Part shown: positions 55,901 to 64,000 of the stretch, piece after piece | How positions within the stretch are numbered: the first letter of the stretch is position 1 | Layout: every line of letters begins with the position of its first letter | Assembly (NCBI GenBank): GCA_017893485.1 | Contig: CM030359.1 | Span: forward strand, 34,145,994-34,209,993 | Origin: Hemerocallis citrina | Lineage: Eukaryota > Streptophyta > Magnoliopsida > Asparagales > Asphodelaceae | DNA: 64,000 nt | Reading direction: 5' to 3' | Translations under genes and position numbers: made by a program | Notes under the pieces: generated by a model | The model's database searches: none | The model's input: the letters and a program-made list of their open reading frames with translations, nothing else | What the model was told of the DNA's origin: nothing

Positions 55901-56741
55901 GTAATTTGTTTGAATGTAGCAACCATGTGATAAAAACATGGGGCACATGAAGTGCTACCTAGTTAGTAATAAATACAAGACTGTAAGAACTGACATCTGT
56001 TACACTGTTATTTGTTACATGCCACTGAACACTGTTACCTGCTATCATCTGACGGTTACCTAACACTGTTATCTGTTACTGTCTGACTATTATCTGACAC
56101 TGCTATCCGTATACTTGTCTGCATACTGTTGACACTTGACACATGTTACTTATACCTGTTAGTAAACCATGCTATTTGATTCTGTTTTCCTAATTCATGT
56201 TAGATATCATATTATGTTGATATGCCTATACCATGCTATGTTTTTTCCATGCTGTTTGTTAGTTTTTTCCATGTACTTGTATCCTACACTACAAGTGGCC
56301 CGTAACTTGCATTGACGGGAGTTTGTTTTCTCTTTTCCTTTTTCCTACAATTTATTAATTGCAGATTAGGATGACCAGTTGCCAGATAGAGTTGGTGATA
56401 TGAAATATTAGTATTGGAGCTTTATTATTATTTCTGTTACTTATTTGAACAATTGTATTTGATACTTGGATTTATTTGTATTTAGGCAATGTGACCCAGG
56501 ATTTTGACTTGTCCATACTTGATTTATTTGAGATTATTATTATATTTTTGTTTCAAGCAAATTTTTGTTTGTATGTTTGATTCAATTATGCATACTTGGT
56601 TGATTTTTTTGCTTCCGACTCTGATTATTTCTGTGAGATGTTGTGAAGATTCTGAACAGCTTATGGATGATGAAAATCATTCACTGGGCTTAGTCACGTA
56701 TCTGTATTCCGTATTTGCTTTTTGGGAAGCGGGGCATGACA
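52950..56741 (+). mobile_element. Solo LTR (family A/B), copy B
   Basis: 3792 bases from TGTAACCCCTG to GGGCATGACA, with a perfect ATAAT duplication at 52945-52949 and 56742-56746. No PBS, internal region or second LTR is present, so it is a solo LTR. This is the outcome expected from recombination between the two LTRs of a former full element. It has a TATA-like CTATATATG near 53631 in plus orientation. It is collinear with copy A (1-9714 without the LINE). Confidence 0.93.
55681..55850. repeat. Two-unit 82 bp tandem repeat in the solo LTR
   Basis: CACACTTCCCTATAGGAA begins at 55699 and 55781. Both are followed by TGTACTCGGAGGAGGACCAC and TAGGTTCT. A third, partial TGTACTTGG unit lies near 55628. 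Copy A has a single TGTACTCGG unit at the matching place. Confidence 0.85.
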
Positions 56742-58866
56742 ATAATGCTGTAGGAAAATTTTTAAAATAGATTAAGAGCGTAAAGGAATATTAGGTAGCT
56801 AAAAGTAATGAGAATAAAGAGAGCAGTATGATAACAAAATATCGAGACATAAAACAAACCGATAAATAATTAAGAAAATCATAAAAGTTTAAAAGCAGCT
56901 AGCGGGAGCTAATAAGAACTTGAAAAATTACGAAAAGAGGAGTTAATTAAAGGAAAACGGGAAGGATTAAATGATTAAAATCATAAACTACACTAGCAGT
57001 ATATATATTACAAGGTAAAAATGAAGTAGCATTTTAAGAGAAGACTATTGGATAAAAAGTCTGAAAAATATACGAACACGAAATTTAATTAAAAGTATAA
57101 AAAATATAAGATAAAAGTAATTTTTTTATATCAAGCTAATATCATAAAATAATTCGTAAAGTAAATACAATAACTATATATACAATTTAAAAATTAAATA
57201 TATAGAATACTGATTGGTACAAATCAAAAATATTTTCAAATTTTCAAAGTAGAGCAAGAAACTAGTATATAGTATTATAATTAATCGTAAAGGCAACGAT
57301 ATTATAAATATGAAATCTATAAGCAATCAAAGAAACAAAAAGTAAAAGTCACAAGAAATTATTGAAATAATATATAATAATAATTTCATAGAAATAAAAT
57401 GTAAATAGTAAATAAAAGTACAAATAATAAAAGTCATATCACATGAGTAGCCACCAAATATATGATGAATTAGCAATAAAATAAAATATAGGTGAAGTGG
57501 TATAAAAATACAAGAATTACATGTAAAGATATAGTATATATACAAAATAGTAATAAGAAGATACCAACACAGTTAATAGTAAACATCAATAATATAGAAA
57601 AATGAAATAATTTATATAGGATGGATATAGAAATAGGTATAATCAATAAGGTAACTATTAAAAAATGTGTAAGTGTTATAAATAGTAAGGTGAAGCAGTA
57701 TAGGCTAAGTTTTAAAACATTAAAAATGGTATAAACTCGTACAAAATAGAATAGTGGTCAGTAAATAATATGGAAATAAAAGTGGGGGTTATTAAAGTAG
57801 AAAAAATTCTTTTGTTGTGGGTTCGCCTTATTGATGTCCACCTGCAAGCTTGCCTCCTTCATATTAAGTTGCAGAACAGCCTTTACGACATCTAATTGCA
57901 GTATGCCTTCTGGACATTCAGTTGCAGATTTTGCATCCATTGATTTCTAGTTGCAAGTTTGCCCTCTCAACATCAGGTTGCACCAAAATGGAATGATGCA
58001 ATCTTCCATATGTATTTGGATATTGATCAATGATGTTATGTTTTGGAATTTGGGATATAAATATAGGAGTAAAAGTAGAGAATGAAGTAGGAAATTACAA
58101 CGATAAAATATTAAAGTAAAAGTATAGATTTTAAATATCGAATATAAGCTATATCACAAAAATAGTAGGAAAAGAGAATTTATAATGTGTGGAAGTATGT
58201 CGTTAAAATAATACAATCTTGTTAAAATATAATGAAATAAATAAGACAACATAAAATAAAGGAAAAATATAGTATCGTGAAATCAAATATTTGTAACGTG
58301 AATGTAAACAAACACAAATCAAAATTCAAAATATGATAGAAATAATAGCAAAGGAAAATGATAGTCTTAATAGTAATTTAATAAGTGGTAATTCAAAACT
58401 TAATAGAATACGTAAGAGTAATAGCAAAAATAAATAAGTAGCATAAAAGCACATAAAAGTAAGAGGATAAAACATCAGGAAGGAAAACGAGTAAGTCAAA
58501 CTTAAAAGATTAAGACTAAGGGTTCTAAATAAAATAAAAAATATCAAAGTGAATTAATAGTATAAGAAAACATTTATTTGAAAGATATCAAGTGTTAAAG
58601 ATGAAAATTACTATGAGGAAAATACACGAAGAAAATAAAAGAAAAAAACTTAGTCTACGTATAAGGTATCATGAATGTAGGTTCAACCAACCATAACACT
58701 CGTGATACAAGGAAAACATGCTCGCATACCATATCACACCAATGTATACAAGGAGAGTTTCATGAATGCAAGTTCAATAACTTCATCATTCATAACTCCA
58801 AACTGACAGTCACACTTCTAATGTCCACCCTAATGTGTCGTCATTGTAATTTTGTACTACTCATTG
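56742..58866 (-). other. LARD internal domain, part next to the PBS
   Basis: 2.1 kb of strongly AT-rich sequence with no gag or pol motif. The only structured part is 57800-57980, where on the minus strand a 60-codon frame (57940-57758) contains three roughly ten-residue repeats (ILQLDVVKA, VLQLNMKEA, SLQVDINKA). The DNA between is dominated by AAAATA, TAAATA and similar strings. Confidence 0.65.
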
Positions 58867-58884
58867 AAGTTGGCTTTGATACCA
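58867..58884 (-). other. PBS of the LARD-like element (initiator-Met type)
   Basis: On the minus strand TGGTATCAAAGCCAACTT begins two bases after the 5' LTR. TGGTATCA(A/G)AGCC is the usual complement of initiator-Met tRNA, with one change here. Confidence 0.88.
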
Positions 58885-58886
58885 TT

Positions 58887-61800
58887 TGTAACGTCCCGAA
58901 TTCTAAACACAGGTTCGTAGGAAAACAGGTTCTTTTATTTCAAATTTGTACAAATTTACAAGGAATATAAAACTTTTATTTACACATTATCTGTTACAAA
59001 ATACACAACGGAAATTACAACAAAATTTACATCTTTAACACTCAACAACTTTAATCTGAAAGTAATCATCAGCATCAAAAACTGTGTGCACGTCACTTGC
59101 ATACAACTGACGCAATGTTATAATACAGCAATCTCATTATCTTAACAATCACAAACTTGAATGCACAACAAAGTGGAAAAAGTGACTAACCTAAACATGT
59201 CAGTGTATGATATGAACTTAATGCCTAATGCAGATATTACACAACGATGACACTAATGCATACTTATTCGGATTCTATGCATCTCATACTACATAAGTCC
59301 GAGGGCAAGCCCTTACGTACTCGACAATATAGGGTTCAATCCCTCGCCATGCAAAACCTACTACGGTAACAAAAGCAAGGTTTAGACATTCCACGAGTAT
59401 GGATTCCAGTCCCGGAGTCCGCCGTCAAACTGTACAGAATTCTCGTCATGCGAACATCCCGCAAGTGCCCCTCTAGCCCTGGTATACGCATATACATTGG
59501 AGATCGGCCTCCCATCCGCCCGACTATTCATGATCCTGGAGTCCACCGTCAAAGCAATCGTAATCCCATATTTAATTAAGGCTCGTCTCACATCGCAAGC
59601 AACCACAGTTTCGGAGTCCACCGTCAAACTGAGTCTATAGTCCTGGAGTCCACCGATAGACTATATAAAGGCTCCCCACTTACGGTTGCCCAAGTTTCAT
59701 CACATCTTCTCCTAGTGGTAATTATAATCATCAAAACCTAGAGCTAGCTTACTCTACCGGACTTAAATCAACACATGAGAACATTAGCCCACACTGGCTA
59801 CTTCTCAAATTTTTTTATTCATAAATTGTTGGTCACTACGAGCCTCGCTCAGCCTCTAGATTCCAACAACCATCTCAAATATAGAGATCACTCAGGTTAC
59901 ATCTAACCTCATCACAAATACTTCATTGTTTTTTTAAACCATTTTCTTTATGTTTTTAAAATCATAAAGAATTCAATATTCAATAATCATTTATTAATCA
60001 AATTGTTGTAGACAAATTCCCGGGTAAGAAACCAACCATTCACTTTAATAAATTTTCATGCTCTTTTGGTTAATAAACCCTTTTCATACCTTTCTACATT
60101 TCAAATATATTTCATAATACCAAATTCTTATAGATTAAATCGACTAGAAAATTTTCGTATTTTCATACCACCATTTCATTATAAAAACATCAACTATTCA
60201 CTTAAAACAAATAGATTAATTTCCATGTAATTCTACATAATGGGTTTTAAATTGCATTACTACGCTCAACTCTTAAATCTTTTCTTTCATGTGCAATTCT
60301 CTTTAATTTTGAATTCAAAATCCATTTAATACACTTCTTAATGTGAACACAACTTTAAATTCTCCAATATATTTTAGAATAGTGTGGAATTAATTTCTAG
60401 GGTTCCAATAATACTCTAAAATATTCCAATAAAATTTTCCCAATTTTTGAAAGTAGAAAAGGTCGTAAAATAAAATAAAATACAAGGTGAAACACCCGGA
60501 TTCGAACTTAGGACCAACAGCACGCCCAAACCGCACCCAAGTGCAACCAACAACCACTATGCCAACTCTCTGTTGGTGAAAGAAATCCCTTTGGTTCCTT
60601 ATGAACCACATTTACTGTTAATCCATAAATATCGAATTTTTCCTATCGAATTTTTAGGAAAAAAACAGAGCCGCTCCCAAGGCTCGAACCTGCAAACCCT
60701 AGCACCGTACACAACGCCTAAACACTCACCCGAGACCCAGTACACCCAAAGTGATTCTCTGAATATATATGGATTAAAATCCTTTTATTCTCGATTCTCT
60801 GTTTCTAAATCTTCTTTAACAATTTGATGTGAAATTTGCTAGGTATTATCATCTCTAATCACTTCCAAAATTTAATTTCCCCAAATTTTGGTGTATTAAC
60901 ATGAGATAAAATCTTCTAACAATTTTATTTTTATAATAATGAAATTTGTACTCCAAATTGTATTAATTGCTAATACTTCGATAATTCGAACTGCATAAAC
61001 TATTGTTCCTCAACCAACTATATTTTTGGAAAGACTTAAAATTATTATAATGTATGTAATGCAATTTAATACCAATTAGTTTTTTTTCATAAAATTTCAC
61101 CATATAGGAATCATTAAAATTTTCTTCATAAACATTACTTTAATTTATCCACTACATGATTAATCTAACATGTACCAATTAGAATTTTAGAAATTTCTCT
61201 TCTTATATCACACTAGTCACCACTTTCATCTTCGTTTAACTAATATGAACATTTGTTAACACATTGGAAGTTAAAACATTTACTCAATCACACATTAATT
61301 ATAACTAATAGTGCACAATCTACATTCTAGATTACTTCTACATTCAACACACCAAACTAAATTTAGCAACTACTTATGGTAAAATTAAGCATGCACAATC
61401 TATGAAATTAGAAGTTATGAGAACACCCACCTATTTGAAGAATTTTCCAATAGAAGCTCTTAGTAAAATAACCCCCAAAGCCTCCTCGAAATCCGAGTCC
61501 AAAGAAAAAAATTCAAAATCGTCAGCAAGCCTTTCGGTCAGCAAGCCAGGATTAACATTCCTTTTTTCTTTTATTTTTGCTTTTTCATTTTTTGATTAGA
61601 AATTGGGTGGGGTGAGGTTTTAAAGGGATTAATTAATGGGATTTAACTAATTACCCACTAAACCAATTAACCACCCACTAACATAACCCCACTCTCTCTT
61701 CTCCAATGTGCAGCCAGCCATTTCAACGGTGTGCACAAAGCACGTGCACGTGCGTGCTACGTGTATGCACAACATATTAATAGTTTTTGTTTAATTTAAA

Positions 61801-62494
61801 TGTATGTGTTATATATTGTAATATATATTTGATAGAACTAGTTTAATCTAATTATAATTAGAGTTTTTTGTGCAAAAATAAATATATATATATATATAAA
61901 CCCACATATTTCATAAATTTTATTTTCAAAGAAAATACAACCAATACGTGCACTGCAAACATGTGCGTCGCACGTAAAAATAAATATTCAAATACGCAAT
62001 AGATTTGATCAATGGAAAAATATTCATAAATTATGAAATACAACATACGAGAAATACATTTTATTAATTATATATATATACAATAATATAATCAATATGT
62101 ACATAAAAAACATGTGCATCACACATATAAAAATATATTCGAGTCCAAAATAGGAGAAAAAATGAATTTCAAGTTATAAAACGAATTCGAACAAGTTATA
62201 TAAGTAAATAGTTGAAATACGTAGAAAAATTACACGTAACGGTGGAATATACCTAATCGTCACGTGTATTGAAAACACGTGCAATACACGTAAAAACACA
62301 AAGATAGAAATTTAATATTTGAGTCGGCTCAAATAGGATAAAAAATGAATTTTGAGAAGACGAAAATTGTATAAATAGTCGAAATACAAAATACGTATGA
62401 TATGTATATTAAAATATTTTACGGGCAATACAAAATACATGTACGTAACATCCGTGAAAAAAATTGTCATAACTCAATTTTGTGCGGTGTTACA
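58887..62494 (-). repeat. 5' LTR of the LARD-like element
   Basis: 3608 bases, direct repeat of 48726-52400. It has the same GGAGTCCACCGTCAAACT array (59408-59665), the same CACGTGCACGTGCGTG motif near 61741 and the same GTGTTACA end. Scattered substitutions and small indels show that the insertion is not recent. Confidence 0.95.
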
Positions 62495-62499
62495 CTCCA
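62495..62499. repeat. Target-site duplication of the LARD-like element, right
   Basis: CTCCA; one mismatch to CCCCA at 48721-48725. Confidence 0.6.
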
Positions 62500-63239
62500 C
62501 CGATCTCATCTTCCTCGACAATAAATCCAGCTAATTCATCCATCCTTACACATTCCAAGAGTAAGGCAAATAGACGAAACTCTCATATTACTAATCAACT
62601 AGTCCCAACTAAGGCCCAACTTGGCCTCCAATTCAACAAAACCATCAACACTTCGGAATGGTAGACACCATATAACAAATTGTCTATTAACGAGCTCTTC
62701 TTGAACTCCTACCAAGGGTTATTCGAACCCAAACAATACCAACTTGCACACACAACCTACAACACCATTTATCACATATATGCACTTCTACAAACTTACA
62801 CAATTATGACATCAACACATTTAGTTATGTGAATCCCCTACAGTACGTTCTCTCTCTCAAGGTCTTGAACTAGGTCATTAAATCATTTCACACCGAGCTG
62901 TTTCACATGTGGGTATGCTCACATAATATCAAAGAGTTAATAAACAACATATCTAAGATTATCAAGAGGGCCTAAAAGTAATGATAACTTACATGCTCCA
63001 AAAACAACAAATTCAAACCCAAAAATGTAGTTCTTGCAACTTCTCAAAATTATTAATAATCAGCTACTTCTCGGAATTTTAATATTTTAGCTTCTAAAGA
63101 AATTTCAGTGAGTCCACTACATTTTCTTAGTTGGAAGTTTTCTCAAAATACATCATTTAAGTGGCCAAAATAATCAATAACTGTAAAGTGTACAAATTTC
63201 TAGCAACTAATAAAATTGTGAACCAATTACAATTTCGGA

Positions 63240-63740
63240 TTTTATGTAAAAAACAATTGATGTCCAAAATTCATAAAATTTTGTAAGCATGTTCTAGACA
63301 CATACATGAATCACATATAGAAATTTTAACTTGAAATACCACATAGTTAGAGAGATATGACTTTCTGGAGTAGAAGAAGTAAACAGGGCAAATTGCAGCT
63401 CATACCAACAGTACTATCAGATTTTATTAAAATAGCAAATATTTTCCAAAAATTATGAAATACTTCAGAGATGTTCTAAATACATACAAGTACTGCATAT
63501 AAAACTTTCGGCATGAAATTCCATATATTCAAAGAGATATGATTTTTTTGAATTAGGGGTAATAAACAGGACAACATTAGCTTTGTTTTCTTTCTTGACC
63601 AACAGTGGTTTCGAATTTTATATAAATAGCAAATATTATCCAAAAATCATGAAATTTGGTAGAGCTACTATAGGCACATATGAGATTCTACTATAAAAAA
63701 TTTAACCCTAAATTTTGTATATTCAAGGAGTTATGATTCC
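63240..63740. repeat. Diverged tandem repeat, about three units of 180-200 bp, in LTR-C
   Basis: Each unit has, in order, a CCAAAAATCATGAAAT-like segment, AGAGNTGTTCTA-like text, ACACATACATGAATCACATAT-like text, AAATTTTAACTTGAAAT-like text and AGAGATATGA(C/T)TTT. Units start near 63255, 63450 and 63635. The A/B LTRs show a comparable weak duplication (TTCATGCT segments near 7907, 8268 and 54848, 55203). Confidence 0.65.
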
Positions 63741-63986
63741 ACATATATACATACAATTCATGCAATCCAAAAAGAGTCAACACTACTTTTCTATTTAACA
63801 AACCATGAGGATATGAAGAAAACCCACCTTATGATTGAAAAGTGCTACACCTAACTAACTATTGTCATCTCCTCCTAGCTATTTAGCTTCTTTTTCTCCT
63901 TAAATGGCCAACTAGCACCTTAAAAAAATGAGAATATTTTTTGAAATGAAGTGAAGAGAGTGAGCTAGGGTTTTTCTTCATACACA

Positions 63987-63999
63987 CATTTATATATAG
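63987..63999 (-). promoter_or_regulatory. TATA box of LTR-C
   Basis: The minus strand reads CTATATATAAATG, followed by a GAAGAAAAACCCTAGCTCAC leader. This matches the layout at 122-145 in LTR-A (CTATATATAAACCC, then ACCCTAACCC). Confidence 0.5.
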
Positions 64000-64000
64000 T

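Larger units (their letters stand above)
48726..62494 (-). mobile_element. LARD-like LTR retrotransposon, 13.8 kb including a nested solo LTR
   Basis: Two direct LTRs of 3.7 and 3.6 kb flank an internal region of about 2.7 kb once the nested solo LTR is removed. On the minus strand the order is 5' LTR (62494-58887), PBS, non-coding internal domain, PPT, 3' LTR (52400-48726). The termini are TGTAAC(A/G)CCCC..GGGGCGTTACA. No gag, protease, RT or integrase motif is visible in the internal domain. Very long LTRs, an intact PBS and PPT and a non-coding interior are the defining set of LARDs. It must have used enzymes of another element, perhaps a related Tekay/Del-like chromovirus. Confidence 0.9.
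62500..64000 (-). mobile_element. Long LTR (family C), continuation to the window end
   Basis: This is the sequence flanking the LARD on the right. It fits as the continuation of LTR-C because the LARD duplication joins it to 48725, it has the composition and repeated-unit style of long LTRs, and it ends at a minus-strand TATA box followed by an AAAAACCCTAG leader. U3 and any internal region lie beyond 64000. No gene is visible; an open frame at 62482-62664 is not credible. Confidence 0.6.

Noticed and set aside
62482..62664. 60-codon frame after the LARD as a host gene exon
   Set aside because: It starts within the LTR end of the LARD, has Ser/Asn-rich low-complexity content and no splice or family support.

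Overview
The window reads as plant nuclear DNA from a repeat-rich, probably heterochromatic, angiosperm-type region. I see no intact host gene, no rRNA or tRNA gene and no prokaryotic-style operon. Almost every base that can be classified belongs to transposable elements of plant lineages: L1-type LINEs, Ty3/gypsy Tat-clade elements, long-LTR elements of the TGTAAC..GTTACA type, Ty1/copia, hAT, a hAT MITE and a MULE. Every protein-coding region recognised carries stops, frameshifts or truncations, so the genes are annotated as pseudogenes.

Layout from left to right. 1-9714: a long LTR (family A/B, + strand, 5' end outside the window), split by a 6.7 kb LINE (946-7620). 9715-10430: an inverted fragment of the same LTR family. 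10440-22054: a Tat-clade gypsy element on the minus strand with 5' LTR, PBS, gag, protease, RT, RNase H and integrase. Downstream of pol it has a five-unit 115 bp array and an oppositely oriented, apparently spliced accessory gene. 22542-25990: an exon pair and a MULE with degenerate ends. 26128-26835: a small tandem duplication and a Tat-like LTR remnant. 27300-39130: one decayed copia element struck by three later insertions: LINE-2 (27522-33510), a 202 bp hAT MITE (34016-34217) and an Ac/Tam3-type hAT (35229-38852). 40250-43284: a small copia element complete in outline (LTRs, PBS, PPT, perfect TSD) but without RT or integrase. 43881-47691: a second, truncated Tat element.

47692-64000 is a nest at least four layers deep. 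A long LTR (C) sits in the RT of the second Tat element. LTR-C is split by a 13.8 kb LARD-like element (48726-62494) with 3.6-3.7 kb LTRs, an iMet-type PBS, a PPT and a near-matching TSD, but no recognisable gag-pol. A 3.8 kb solo LTR of family A/B with a perfect 5 bp TSD (52950-56741) sits inside that element.

The most notable features are: the antisense spliced gene with its own poly(A) signals in the Tat elements and a possible second decayed copy; the LARD-like element with a repeated ACGTG palindrome in its U3; family-specific short repeat arrays in the body of three related long-LTR families; and the exact target-site duplications that allow the insertion order to be read. All boundaries and similarities were judged by eye without alignment software or database searches.
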